Shown piece after piece: positions 36,760-49,202 of a stretch of DNA of 64,000 bases. Source of the stretch: Dichotomocladium elegans. Its lineage: Eukaryota; Mucoromycota; Mucoromycetes; Mucorales; Lichtheimiaceae. Position numbers and translations under genes: made by a program. Numbering within the stretch: the first letter of the stretch is position 1; the number at the start of each line of letters is the position of its first letter. Location of the stretch: contig JAIXMN010000022.1 of NCBI GenBank assembly GCA_025716815.1, positions 1 to 64,000 on the forward strand, given 5' to 3'. The notes under the pieces were generated by a model. It was not told the origin of the DNA. It did not search any database and was given only the letters and a program-made list of their open reading frames with translations.

Positions 36760-36871
36760 TTTTACCTATTGATACGACAAATTTATATAATTCTATGCGA
36801 CATTTTTCTTATCTTGTTTATGACATTATTTTATCTTGTTTACGAAATTTATTTTTGGGAATAAAGTATAA
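36760..36871 (+). repeat. Tc1-like 3'-end fragment
   Basis: The text 'tttatcttgtttacga' followed by an A/T stretch and 'aataaagtata' matches the right end of the element at 29992-30901. A second partial copy of 'ttatcttgttta' lies about 28 bp earlier. No transposase text remains. It lies just beyond the candidate guide RNA region and may mark the edge of older inserted DNA. Confidence 0.5.
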
Positions 36872-38074
36872 CGGATAGTGAGGAAGGAGAAGACGATGAT
36901 ATAACTTTCATTGAGTATGTATAGAATTTGAGCCATTAATTATCCCCCATTGCTACGGCGATCCACCCCCAAAAGAATATATCAGGACCAGTGAATGCAG
37001 CTTCATGCGTTATCGATCGTCTCAATTAGGATTGCGATACTGCCAAAAAGGGACGCTTCCTATCGAGTGAAAAGCGACGAAACTGAGCATCATGCGGACA
37101 TAGCGTAGGACTATTTCATCGTAGACAGACGGCTAGTTTTGCGTAGCAGAGACAATACTGATAGAAGAAGAAAGGTCAGGATGACTCTCACAAGGTCTGA
37201 TAAATGGAGGTCTCGACCGCTGCTCGTAGGCAGCCATGCGCGCGCCCCAACCAATCCCCGCGCGCACTCTGTTAATAATAGACCCAAAACCTTAAAAGAA
37301 AAGAACACGAGACATCGAATTCATTTCTTTTGCTAGCGGTCCCCAAATCTGACAGTGAAGGAACAACAAACCTGATCAATCAGCATCTGTACTACCGTTC
37401 ATGTAACTACTCTTTTCCACAATGGTGGCAGGAACAATAAAGGTGGCGCCGGATGATCGAAAGAGAGGATTGGAAAGAGCAAATAACAAATGAAAAATAT
37501 ACGGGAAACGGCTTGTGCCTTTTGTCTCGGTCCACTTTATGCGGTCCAGACCAGGTAGATCATTAATTCCACTTTTGTCTTTTTCTCTACCAAAAACAGA
37601 AGCAACATTCTCCTCCGACCCGAAAGAAGGGCCCCATTTCATGCACCATGCCGTGAAACGTTGAGGGCAATTACTTGGTTGTGAGAGAATGGGAAGAAAG
37701 ACGGAAAGGAAAAGGGCGCAGGAGTGCGTAAAGAGTGAACGCAAAAGAAGAGAGTGGGGAAGAGAGAAAATGAGAAATAGGCTAGGCCGAGCGAAAAGAA
37801 AAGGAGAAGGTCGCGACCCTCTGGGGTTCGTGCGCACATGCAGTCTTTATTTGCGAATGTCATGGCTTGTATCTCTTTCTTTCCTCTTTTCTTCTTCTCC
37901 CCTCTCCTCCTCTTCCTCTTCCCATCAGCAAAGCCATTAAGTCACAACAAAAAGGCATCACATTCTTTCGCACTCTTGTTCTCGCCGCTAAGAAAGAAAA
38001 AGGTGTCCCTTAGCCAGTTTCACTGTTCCGAGTCGCCTTTCGCTTCTCCAATATCAACTAAACCCTTGGCCGAC
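36872..38074. other. Intergenic, no gene recognised
   Basis: Purine-rich (GAAAGAG-type) DNA at 37680-37810 and its pyrimidine-rich continuation near 37870-37920 produce long spurious frames on both strands. It serves as the leader region of the acetyltransferase gene. Confidence 0.4.
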
Positions 38075-38875
38075 ATGGCCACCTCCGATCCGATGGCGCC
38101 ATCGCGATCATCGTCGCCATTGCTGGCCTCCGTCCACCAGCACTACACGAGCGAGGCATCTACACAAAGCAAAACTAGCACTGCTGCTACTGGACACCAT
38201 AAGAAGAAACTGGCAGGCCAAAAGCGCACGCCGGCACGGACCATCGGCACCCAGACAGAGCCTCACGGCTATTATCAACCTCGTGCCAAGGTCTTGAAAA
38301 TCAGTTCTTCCTCTCGGCGTCCTATAAAGACAGATATTGTTCATGATAGTCGATCTTGCATGTTCAAAGTCAAGTTGGATTCAAAAGGCACTCTGGGTAG
38401 GCGTCTTTTTCAGTTTTATGAACTCCACCAGAAGAGAGAGAGAAAGAGAAACATGGCCTGATCTTTATTTGGTAGCTGCATTGTGTTATTTACCAACTCG
38501 ACTCCAGTCGCTCGTTGAATTCTATCACACTGTAAATACATAACGCTTTCGATGAAGCACGAGAAAGGTTACTCACATTATGTACATAAGGAAATCCCTG
38601 TGCATTATCGCCAAATGGGATTAGGTGACATTCTGGTCAATCACGCATTTCAATGGGCAGAGCAAATGGGCCTTCTCGTAATCCCATCTTGCACATTTGT
38701 CAAGCGATACCTACAGCACCATGACGAGCATCGGGACTTGCTTGTGCGCAATGAGCAAGAAGGCATTACACGGCTTGTATTCAACCACCAGTCCGGAGCG
38801 GCCACAGTAGTAGCCGATGCATCATTATCATTATCATCATCCTCATTCTCATATTCATCATCATTATCGTCCTAG
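38075..38875 (+). CDS. GNAT-fold N-acetyltransferase, NATD1/YjdJ type
   Basis: Exon 1 starts MATSDPMAPSRSSSPLLASV at 38075, with a Ser/Thr-rich leader, and leads into VHDSRSCMFKVKLDSKGTLG. The final exon carries HYVHKEIPVHYRQMGLGDIL VNHAFQWAEQMGLLVIPSCT FVKRYLQHH, matching the compact acetyl-CoA-binding core of this family ('h.EVP..yrG.Gla..L...al......l...P.C.fv..yl..h'). The exon between them is uncertain; CT GCA TTG TGT TAT near 38474 could supply the missing strand. The C terminus is a Ser-only run encoded by a (tca/tta)n repeat. The substrate is unknown. The acetyl-CoA loop reads RQMGLG. Confidence 0.7.
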
Positions 38876-39030
38876 CATTGTATAAAGAGTACTTTTTTTA
38901 AGAATAAATTTCGTATTCATGATCAATATCTATCCAGATGGGGCATCTGGGATAGCTTCAGCTTTGCGAAAGGCGTACTACCTATTACTAAATAATGGAC
39001 CCTCTGCTTCTACACTTCTTAAAAATGATG

Positions 39031-39414
39031 TCAGGGTCTTTTTACGTACCATTCAAGGCCATCCTGTGCTGAAAGAATATAGATTCCGAGCTTTATTGCA
39101 GAAGATGATGCACCCAAAACTTTCTCAAACATCAGCTTGAACGGTCCGATCTTGTTTTGGCCAGTGTCGGTTGTAGGACCCACCTCTTCCATCAGGATGT
39201 CCGTATCAGTTCGTTCAAAACATGAGATAGCAACAGGCTTAGAGTTACCATCCCAAGGGCAGGTATTCTGCGTGGGAACAAATGGATTGAAGAGAGTACG
39301 TCCCCTTGTCAATGCGATAACCCGTAGGCTCGTCAGCACTATGGCCTTGTCCATTTTCGCAAAGGATTTGTTGCTCAGTTTAGAATGATGAATGTGTATA
39401 GAGGGAGAAGACAT
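39031..39414 (-). pseudogene. Tc1/mariner-like transposase N-terminal relic
   Basis: A minus-strand frame of 127 residues contains NPFVPTQNTCPW, ILMEEVGPTTDTGQNKIGPF and KLMFEKVLGASSSAIKLGIY. These align in order with the N-terminal region of the relics at 33194 and 30178 (SYTEYLRSISC, RMKEAGIKGSYTAYTDQGKV, FKLVFEEVLSASAAAKQLGL). The DDE domain and terminal repeats are absent. Although the frame is open, it is a fragment. Confidence 0.6.
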
Positions 39415-39796
39415 ATTTGCCGAGTGTTTCTGAGCGGCATGTCATCTCGGGAGGCATGAATTTGGGGAAAATAATGTATGTAAATTCAACCTCTTCTATT
39501 TGAAGGATGTCTGCAAGGTGACACGAATGTTTCACACGCACGCACGCACACGCACATAGACGGAACACCGTTCTCCTTTACCAGCACCGGTGGTAGTCGT
39601 ATAAGCGATGATACTCCAATAACCATTTATTTTTATTTTATAAAAATACTTTCTTCCCCCCTTCCCTTCCTTTTTTCCCTTTTCTTACTTCTCTTTCCTT
39701 CTCTCTTTCCTTGTCTCCTCACTCTCACTCTCACTCTCACCCTCTTCCACATTCTTTTCTTCCTCTCACTTATATTTCGTTACCCGTACTGTTCTC

Positions 39797-42754
39797 ATGA
39801 CAGCCGCCACCATTGCGCCACCAGTCCCTTGCCCCGACCAGTCCGACGTACACACAGGTCCTCCTAACTCATCCTACAGCCATCGCAACAAACGATCGAC
39901 TGTGGCGCAACAACCACGGGAACTGCAGCAGCAACAGCAGCCCGGGCTTCATAGACAAAAAAGTCAGCATTCCACAGTGACCGACCTTAAAAAAGACAAA
40001 AGCCAAGACAATCTTACCCGTCGGCAATCTGAGCGGCGCAAGGTCGTTCGAGTGGGCAACTATGTCATTAATCGCAAGACCATTGGGGCGGGCAGTATGG
40101 GCAAAGTTAAACTCGCCGAGTGCTTTACCGATACAGACCGGCGGCAGGTACTTCCACTTTTATTCATGTTTTACTCCTCACTTTCTCAATATTTACAAAT
40201 GGTATCGGAGCTCAGTATGCAGTGAAGATTATGCCTAAGATTAACTTGGAGTCCGGCAAAACAAGCAAGTCCAAGGATCCAAAAGACACCCCAAAAGAAC
40301 GGGAGCAGCGGACACTGAGGGAGATGGCGATGATGCAGCTTCTTCGGCACCCAAACATATGTCAGCTCAAGGAGTGGATTAGTGAAGGCGATTACTATTA
40401 CATGTTCCTCGAATACGTTGATGGTGGTCAGCTGCTCGACTATATCATTAGTCATGGCAAGTTGAGGGAGAAGCAGGCTAGGAAATTTGCGCGACAGATT
40501 GTTAGTGCTCTGGGTATGTTTTTTTTCTGTTTTGCTTTTCCTCTCTCGGACGATCATCAACATCTACCGCTTTATAGACTATTGTCACCGGAATTCGATT
40601 GTCCATCGAGGTAATTTCTCTATCTATCATTTTTTTGCCGGGATGCACGAGCTTATTGTCCTTGCAGAGAGAACATGGTCGTTTTCATCACGCACTCACA
40701 TCCCCGCCTTTTTCTACTTTTGGAACAGACCTGAAAATAGAAAATATCTTGATCACGCGTGACGAAGATGTCAAAATTATAGACTTCGGCCTCTCCAACA
40801 TATATTCTCCATCCCGCCTCCTCAGCACATTCTGCGGCTCACTCTATTTTGCCGCCCCTGAATTACTACAGGCACGTCATTACACAGGTCCCGAGGTCGA
40901 TGTCTGGAGCTTTGGCGTCGTCCTTTACGTCCTTGTGTGTGGTCGTGTGCCATTTGATGACACCAGCCTGCCGGCGCTACATGCAAAGATCAAGGCAGGC
41001 CAGGTGGACGGGTATCCTGATCACCTGAGCAAAGGCACGTTTCTTATTTCTCTCCATCCCATAGCAATAAACTCACAACATTTTCCTATATATAGACTGT
41101 GTTGATCTCTTGACGCGGGTCCTCGTTGTCGATCCAAAGCAGCGTGCTACTTTGTCCCAGGTCATGACACATCCGTGGATGAGTAAGAACTATGATGATC
41201 CCATCCAAAACTTTATCCCTCATCGCCAACCGCTCGACTCAATCGACATGGACATTGTGGAGGGGATGGGTGGCTTTGGTTTCGGTGAACCGCGAGAGAT
41301 TTATACCCAACTCGAGACCATCATCAGCAACTCCGACTACAAATTGGCTGCTTCCCAGATTGATCAAAACTATCAGCACCATCAGCATCAGCATGGCAGC
41401 AGTAATAACAACAGTAGCGGCAGTAGCGGCGGCCCGAGCTTATCTACTAAATCACGCTGGCGACGTAGCCTTCGGATTAATAAACGAATGTCCCAAATCC
41501 TCGATGATCCACAATCCCTTCCAGCTATGTACGATCCACTTGTATCCATTTATTACCTTGTCAAAGAGAAAAAGGAAGCCGACCTCCGACAGCAGCTCAT
41601 GGGCACACAACAGCAACACCTGAGTGCGTCGGTGCCCAATTTGCGACGGAGCAATAGCACGATTACCAGCCGCTCGACTAAGCTTGATCAGCAGATCTCA
41701 TCGACCTTTTTGACGAGGCGGAAAACAGACCGCATACCGAATTCGAAGAAGCTGGAGGAGGATGACAGGGCGCCTACCAACACGACGACAACCGTAACCG
41801 CGCAAGCACCCACTGCAGCGCCTGGTGAACTGGGCCGCTCCAGCAGTGTTCATTTTCCGACACGATCATTTACCCTCCTTTCGCGCAGTAAAAGCGCCGC
41901 GCGACGGTTTGGGGGTGCCATCCTGCCGAGCCAGCAACGGCAACCGCCTGCTGCTGCTGATGATAGTGTGTCACCACCTCCGTCCTCCGCTCATGCCAAC
42001 TCATCGGATCAACCAGCTTCCTCTTCCTCCACACCCCTGAAAAAGACCTTCCAGCAACTCCTGTCTTCCAAGGATGGCGAAAAGACTTTGGGCCGATCCA
42101 CCTGGCGCCGTCTCTCGATCGGTCGAGGATCGAAATATACCCGTGGCGCTGTGGAAGCGGCCGGTCTGAACGAACCAGTGCCAAGCATTCCGAGCCATTC
42201 GTCAGCTGATCAGCAGAAACCCACCATCACACCAACAAGCAGCGTAACACAAGGTATGTCTGGGCGTGTCTGTGTGTGTAAGAAAAAGGGTAATCAACTG
42301 GAAACATGGGAAATCAGATGCACCGCTGGGCGCTCACCCGAAGAGCCTGTTCAACTTCAACCGAAGGCACCTATTTAAGAGCACACCTCATAAACTCATG
42401 GAAGACCTAAATGATATGTTGTGCCTGATGCATATCCGATCAGAACACTCGACCACAGAACCTTTTGTCCTATCTTGCGAGTGTAACTATCCCGAATGGA
42501 CCCGTTTCCTGACAATGCCGGATGGTGATTCGTCTGGCCAATCAAGCCGTATTGAACCTTCCTCAGATCTTGAGGGCGAGCCTCTTCGCTTCACGATCCA
42601 GATCTATCAGGCCCGATGGGCCGGTGGGCGTCTGGGCATTAAGGTCAAGGAAGCCGAAGACGACTGGGTCCCGCATGCCAAAATTTATCGAAACCTCTAC
42701 CACACCATCCTCTACGAACTGGGCAAAATTGTCGGCAGTCGTCACCAGGCATAA
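39797..42754 (+). CDS. kin1: Kin1/Kin2-type (MARK/PAR-1 family) serine/threonine kinase
   Basis: About seven exons. After a disordered Gln-rich leader the kinase domain begins [20 protein letters not shown] (glycine-rich loop), continues [11 protein letters not shown] (catalytic Lys), [20 protein letters not shown] (catalytic loop), [12 protein letters not shown] and [14 protein letters not shown] (activation segment), and ends [15 protein letters not shown] long low-complexity middle follows. The C terminus, [20 protein letters not shown] to [20 protein letters not shown], is a KA1 membrane-binding domain. The '[13 protein letters not shown]' text and overall design fit fungal Kin1/Kin2, polarity and exocytosis kinases at the cell cortex. 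The intron at 41035-41095 appears to be a GC-AG intron, since no GT donor keeps the frame. Confidence 0.92.
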
Positions 42755-42953
42755 CTCTCACTTAACGCATACCTACATCTCCCACACCCCTTCCACTCAT
42801 CCTATACGCTCATAGTGATTGCTAATAACAAGAGCTTCGCAGTTACTTGTCTTTTACCATAAACGATATTTACTTATATATAATGCAAATGTGCGTGTGC
42901 TTGTTGTATGATCTCCTTAGCTTAGGAGAACATGAGCAGGTAGCAAAGACCAG

Positions 42954-44786
42954 CTAGTAGAAGATATCGTTCTTGATGCTATTGATAACGCATGCGTCAG
43001 AATGTGAGAACCACGTGAGGCAAAAACTTACTCTTCAGTGATGTAGAAATAGATCAGCAAGAACTTGAAAATGTCGCTCTGAGGCTATACAAACAGTCAG
43101 TATATACTGTGTGCACCACATACAAAAAAGGAGAAAGCACTTACGCGTAAAAGGGGTGGAATAACACTAGGCATGGTGAAGGTGACGTATTCCTTGAACA
43201 GATGGAAGATTATCTAACACGTTTTTTTATATCAGTCCCTCTTTTTCTTACTCTCGCAGCTTTTGCCATTTCCATTCCCTCCTCACCTCCTGATCTGAAG
43301 GAACATCATTCTCATGCGTGAACAACAACCGGAATCGCGACTGCTTCACAAGCTCTATCCCATGTTTATGAAGCAAAGGTCAGCAAAGAGAACTCTCAGC
43401 AGGGACACATAGATCCTCAATTTCTTTACCCTGTACCCGTGCGAGAATATATTTCTTTGTCGTCTCATTCTCGTATTGCGGCATCGTAAGCATCTTTTGT
43501 ACCAGAGCGACAGGAAGAGCTGCGTCATCCTATATACACGGTGAAAAGTGTTATAGTCTTTTCTCTCTCTTTGAAAGCAATATTACCATAGCCGATGGGT
43601 CACTGATCAACAATGCGAGGACGTTAACCGGGCAATTGGTGTAGGACAAACCCGTATTGGGCTGAAGCTGCTTGTCGACAAGCTCGACGGTGCGTAAAAG
43701 TGGCTTGAGAATATAATCCTTTATCCACTATAAAAACAGAGATACCCGGACACATATACGTAACCCTGGTGAATCACAGTGCTTCCAAAGTATACTTATT
43801 TTCCAGTCTGTACCAGTTGCACACGGTCATAATAGACCTTTGAAGAACGGTTGTCAAAGCGGTCCCAATTTTTATCAAAGTCGAGATACTAGTGGAACAG
43901 TTACAATCAACAACTTCATTCTAGAAGCGATGGACCTTTCCATACAATCATTTACCTGTTCCTGCCGGAATCGTTCCACGACATGCGGTTGGGGTAGCAA
44001 CCGCCACAAGGTCTTGTTCGTGCGTGTTGTTTGCACTTTCGGTGTTATATGAGCAGGACGAATCTCGTGCATGGGCAGCGCGATCTTGTAGGACGGGTCG
44101 CTGGTCGACTGGAACATATATGATGGGTACACCTTATCTTTTGTCTTGCTATTCGCTTTGATTAAAATGTTCAGTAAACCTTTTCCTATTATATATATAG
44201 TGTATATACGGCCTCTCTACCTGGAGGATTCAACGGCCCGAACCAATTCTGCTTATTTATAGGGAGCGTGGCTGCAGGTACAAGCGGTGCTGCCGATGCT
44301 GATGAGACGTTTGCCGGTGTTGGTGCTGTCGCTTTGGTAAATCCAAAGATACCGTTCCTGAACATTGCTTTTGTATCGCTAGCCAATTTGAAAATCGCCT
44401 GTTCCAACGCTCCACTTTTGAAAAGGCGATCGCGTACTGCCAATGGGAGAGGTAGATGCATTGCTGTATGGATCGCGTAGTATGAAAGCGCCAGCCATTC
44501 TAAATGAAAACGTTGAGGTCGCGTATACGTTGCGAACGTTGAATATCCGTGAAACCGACGAGATGCTTTTCTTTTCGCGGAGGGTTGCATTGCAATGATG
44601 CTTACCGAAAATGAAAATCAACCGAGACGACAAAAGTCTGTCAATCATAGGAAGCGGTAAAATGGAGAGAAGTTTGTGGGAAATGATGATAAGAAAAATC
44701 ATGGAAAGATTCTTTTTTATTTGGAATTCATTCCATGATGAGCTGGCAACGAGTTGGTTGAACATGCTGTGGAGAAAGGCGACCAT
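42954..44786 (-). CDS. TMEM209: TMEM209-like nuclear envelope membrane protein
   Basis: Multi-exon minus-strand gene. The start MVAFLHSMFNQLVASSSWNE is followed by hydrophobic segments (MIFLIIISHKLLSILPLP; EWLALSYYAIHTAMHLPLP). Then comes DRLFKSGALEQAIFKLASDT and a Ser/Ala/Pro linker. The conserved C-terminal half includes WIKDYILKPLLRTVELVDKQ, DDAALPVALVQKMLTMPQYE, IFHLFKEYVTFTMPSVIPPL and FKFLLIYFYITEDIKNDIFY. This layout (two N-terminal membrane helices, linker, then 'W....I..PL...I' and a 'FL.IYF' end) matches the TMEM209 family (Pfam CytochromB561_N), a nuclear-envelope protein linked to nuclear pores in animals. Similarity is by eye and moderate. Confidence 0.65.
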
Positions 44787-47700
44787 GGCTGGTCGTCGAA
44801 TGCGTGAAAGAGAAAAATGTATGTAAAAAAAGAAAAAAAAAATAGTCGCGGTCCTTAAATCATTCGGAGGGATCGCAAAGTATTTCAGCATTAAAAATCA
44901 CCCTCTGATGTTCAGCTCGATGTAATAATAACGTACCGGGAATGATAGGTGTGGCTCCTTTTGAAAAATCAGGGCAAGCAATGTGGACCTGGGGTGGAAA
45001 GGATTGAAACATAAAGATGTAAAAACGAAATCAGAGATCTCTAAGTCGATGTCCTTATTCATACATCGGATTATCCACAAGACTACCACCCCAACATATA
45101 AACAAGCAATGGATAGTTAAAATGCAGACGTTCATACGTCGACAATTGGACCTGGCGTATTGAAGAGACACGAAAAGGAAGTACCGCAATGCATCTATCC
45201 TCCAGAAAGTGAGGATCGTCAGTAACTAACGATGATTGACCTTGAATTATTGGAGTAAGAGTGATGTCTTCTGTCTTATTCTTGGAGAAAAGACGAAGCA
45301 AAGACAGTATTTTGCTGATGATAGTAAGTCCAATTGATAAACTCAAGTATTATCGTATTTTATTTCACACTGCAGCTGCTAACTCTGCCTTTTTTGGATA
45401 TTAACCAGCTTTTGAAGATATAACCTGATAATCAACTGGGAATTTGATCAAGGTAATTTGTCACCCGGTGTGCCCTAGAAAATTTGAAATGTATTGTCTT
45501 TCAAACTTCGGGGCAGTCTATGTATCGCAGCGATAAAATTGCCTTGCTATTGCAGTAACGATTGAAGAAGCCGTTTCCATCAGCCGGAAAAGTTCATCCA
45601 CAAATTCGCAGGTCGACGCAGATAAACTAGTCCATGGTTTTGGAAATAAAATACCAGCATGGTCTCGGAGCAATCATGGCAGCAACATCGCCAGAATGCA
45701 TTTCAATCAAGGACATGGGAGTATCTTTGGACTTAATGAGCCTCGATGTCCTTCCACCAGAAGGTTTCCAAGCTTTGTCAGCCATACCATTATCCCAAGA
45801 ACCATCAAAGAAATTATCATTGACATCGGAAAATCGAGCAACGTGTATGGTACCTTGCATTAGTGCCATCATATGAGACAGTAATCCTGCCATGTCCGCA
45901 CCAATAGTGGTTATTATTTATTCGCCGGCGTTGTGCCAATGGTATTAACATCATGAATTGCGTTTCGCTTTTTGAAGTATAAGTTCGTGGTTTATATTAT
46001 TATGTCATCAAGTTTATGTCAATTCGATGATGCGTATCACCATCAGTGCGCAGCATCTGCGCTTAAAGAGTAAAGCCGTTTGCGTCTGTGCATAGCAAAA
46101 CGTCGGGACTATTACTATGTTGTTTTGCAGCAGGTTGCTTAAATGCCGTTCTCAGCCCAGCTGGTACATTTTAGGATGTCATACCCCCTACCATGCATCG
46201 AGTGGAGATTGACCATAGCATCTTACAAAGTTTCACTTTGCGATAGCAGGGCAGGAAAATTCTTTAGGCAGAGGGTATGAGCCATCCTTTGCGCTAGCAC
46301 TTCACTCCTAACTTCTGTTCAGCAGCAGTGATCGTGCGTTTCGAAGCGTCGGGAGCTTCCAGATCATAATTACCCACCATCCTGAGAATCGGCACGCTGG
46401 AGCCGCTCCGAAGTCTCGTCTTTTGACCCAGAGGTTCGCGGGAAGCATGCTTGAAGTTGAGAACTTGCCGCTGTGCCTCGGTTCGAACGCCAGAAGCTAG
46501 ACAAGTCCCTAACCTCTTCCATGGAACTTCAAACCGTTTGGATTTGTATTACATCTGGCAAGGACAGTGCCCTTTCCGTTCGTCGGTCGTCGCATCCCCG
46601 CTCATTGAGCATTTGCCCATCTTTCGATGATATAGGCAGAGAGACACAATTTCTCATTGCGCGGATAATTGCGCGCCTCGTGGCCAGTATATTATACGTA
46701 ACAATTCATAATTCGACCATGACGCGCTCTTCCCCACCCCGCCAGTCGCTCTTTGTCAGCCTGTACTTACTATGCACGGAGGTGCACCGGTGTTATATGA
46801 GTAAATAATAGTTCTGTAGTAATCAATGCTGAGCAATGATCATTTACTTGTTTGCGACTCGATGTAGCGCCTGTACCTGGCGGGAGTCAACGGTGCTGTG
46901 GTATAGTATATCTGTGCAAAAGCCTAGCCTAGCGGATGGCGCCTTCGAGATCACAACAGACTTTGGCATCGTTGCTTATATACCGGAAGACACATCATCC
47001 TTGTTTTTCTGGCGCTACCGGTTGCGCGTATACCGCGGTATCTTGGATGACGTTGAAATCGCCGGATCATCCCATCCCATCTCATCCCATAAAAAGATAT
47101 TGCGACGGCCAGGATTAGGGAGTGGAGGTCTATTGGATTTTTCTCGGCTATTCAGCAACTGGAACTTTTTTGTTCGAAGAATATGAATATAGCTTAGCAG
47201 TGGAGTAGCCTACGAAAATTGCATTGTGCGTTGCCATCCTTGCTGCCAGCCACTGCAGGCTACGTTGTCGTTATCCCTGATATCAAGAGAGGCATCTAAT
47301 CACTGCACACCTCAGAACGCATCATTGTCAATAGCGAGGGCAGTGTTTCTTTGTGCTTCAGTGATATCTTTGTGAATATGAACATTGTCAGGTACCATGT
47401 TCACACCCCACAAACAAAGGCTTTCCTCCAATGATGACGATAGATGGGAGTTCCAACGCAGGAAGATCTTCACTGTGTAAACTATACTGTATTATACTTG
47501 GGACGGTACTTCACTCATCAGTAATATATGCTGGCTATTGATCCAAGTCATATGTTGTTCAACTTGTTGCTTGATGAAGGCAGAGACTACTGGTGGAATT
47601 TTCTCGCTGGAAACCTGTTGGCAGGGGAACGGAATTAATGTTTTGTTATTAGCAGAAGGTCGATCATCAAAAATGGCAGGAGGAGTGTTATCATTTGTCA

Positions 47701-47892
47701 AGTAGCTTCTGTTCTGAAGAGATGCTCAGGCTGGCCGTCAGCAGCATCGGTAGAACGCGTATACTACTGCGTTGGTTTTGACCTTCGATCCACCCAGTAT
47801 ACCTCTTGAGCCTTATTTACGTAATCTCAGCAAACTCTTCTCTACGTTGCACAGAACCATTGTTAGACATTGACAAAGATATGCATAAATAG
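44787..47892. other. Gene-poor region
   Basis: No gene recognised. A minus-strand frame at 45627-45893 ends with text (HSGDVAAMIAPRPCW) vaguely like the end of esterase domains. It has no supporting exons and was not called. Other frames are short and overlap on both strands. Confidence 0.4.
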
Positions 47893-47964
47893 TTGAATGA
47901 ATTCACCAGCTATCAGCATAATATAACTTGTCTGAGGTGCTTTTTGCCTTTTTCTTCGAACTCG

Positions 47965-48702
47965 ATGCACCCACAGCCGTGTACGTACACACTTGCCAAA
48001 CCCACTATTAGATCGATTATGGCCGAAGGCAAGGTCAACGTTGTCAAGACCTCTTTATTATCTGTTGGGTGGAAGCAGGAGTACCAGGAGACGCTGAAAA
48101 GTGCTGGATCCTCCTCCACGAGCTGGAGCACGACCGCGAACCTTTTTAGAGGCAAGAGGGGCAAAGTCAACCCAGTGCTTCCTTCTTCGAACTTCCTGAA
48201 TGCCGACTCATATGCACATCGACACGCAACTCCTCTCCCAGCATATATCAAGGCAGGCATTCACTAAAGCACGATCGATCGAAAAAGACAATGGAGAAAG
48301 TACTTGACCTCAAGTCCAAGGCATTCAAGGATAGGCATGGCAGAAAGTTCTTAGGAATGGTACAAATGGATGGAGTATCTATATCAATCATACTCAAGAC
48401 TCCTGACGCAAAGAGGAACTTAGTCGCAAACGAAGTCGGGCTGATGACGATGCTACGAGGAGCAAGGACACTAGGAGGAAGCAGAGCAAGCACGATCACT
48501 CTATAGATTGTTTCTACATTCATGACACAGATTCGGATGGGACACCATACTTGTCATGGGAAATTGGACTGTACCCATGGCCCGTTACCATGAGCCCATC
48601 CAGGGCAAGGATTGGCGGGAAATGTTCAAGAGGCATGCGTTCAGGGTTTATTTGATTGACGAGTACCGTACCTCCGTGACCTGGCACCTGCCAAGTCTAT
48701 AA
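47965..48702 (+). pseudogene. Fanzor relic with large internal deletions
   Basis: Three out-of-phase pieces match the Fanzor at 34389 in order. The N terminus has VVKTSLLSVGWKQEYQETL (intact copy: GVKSSIRGIGWRQQYRERL). The pre-RuvC block (48291 onward) is VLDLKSKAFKDRHGRKFLGM, then QMDGVSISIILK (intact: HTDGVGVTVFKK). The late part (48541-48690) is DTILVMGNWTVPMARYHEPI, then RVYLIDEYRTS (intact: VYLVDEYKTS counterpart). About 200 residues in the N-terminal lobe and the RuvC-I region are gone, and the zinc-finger cysteines are not preserved after DEYRTS. The coding part is dead, but the structured RNA-like segment downstream is kept. Confidence 0.85.
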
Positions 48703-48784
48703 TACACAAGGTACAGTAACTGGTGCTTCTTTGACAGGAAGTCACGAGTGCATTACTAACGCAGAAACTGACTCTCACAATCCC

Positions 48785-48905
48785 CCCTAAGGAAATTACA
48801 GGCCCTGTTATCGCAGGGTTAAGATGCGATAAGCAAGAGACTTGGGCCACCCTCCATTCAACGAATGGAGAGGAGGCACCCTATAGGTGAGTCGGGTGGG
48901 AAAAG
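48785..48905 (+). ncRNA. Second copy of the candidate Fanzor guide RNA scaffold
   Basis: GGCCCTG (48801-48807) pairs with CAGGGTT (48814-48820, two G-T wobbles) around TTATCG, the same 7-bp stem and 6-nt loop as at 36607-36626. A second hairpin, CTCCATTC (48852-48859) with GAATGGAG (48863-48870) around AAC, stands where the intact locus has CCTTCC/GGAAGG around TTT. Both are followed by a 'gtca.cggga' or 'gtcgggtggga' segment (48891 onward). The TTCG-tetraloop hairpin of the intact locus is not clearly present here. Its location downstream of a Fanzor relic supports a common ancestry. Confidence 0.6.
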
Positions 48906-49202
48906 AACCATACAGCCTGCTTTGTGGCACCAAATAGAGTCGACCTGCTAACATCCCTCTATTGAACCGAAATACTGTCTACTGATGGCGTGATACCCAT
49001 GATCGCATAACGCAAACTCGATCGACAATAAAAGTAATAAACTAAGCTATTTTCATTTGAAGGCCGCCCGATTATGTAATCAAGGCGGAGGAACGCCTTC
49101 ATATTTGCCACGGCCAACCCAGCGACGTTCCTGAGAACGCATTTTCTCATATCTCTTCCCTATCTGCAGAAGCCCTTCTCTTGCTTCCTAAATCTAAGTC
49201 TA

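Noticed and set aside
45627..45893. Possible esterase fragment ending HSGDVAAMIAPRPCW
   Set aside because: Only a short stretch is suggestive; no catalytic motif or adjoining exon was found.
46470..46510. Possible tRNA T-arm ('ggttcgaacgc')
   Set aside because: The flanking bases do not pair into a T-stem, and no acceptor, D or anticodon stem is found around it.
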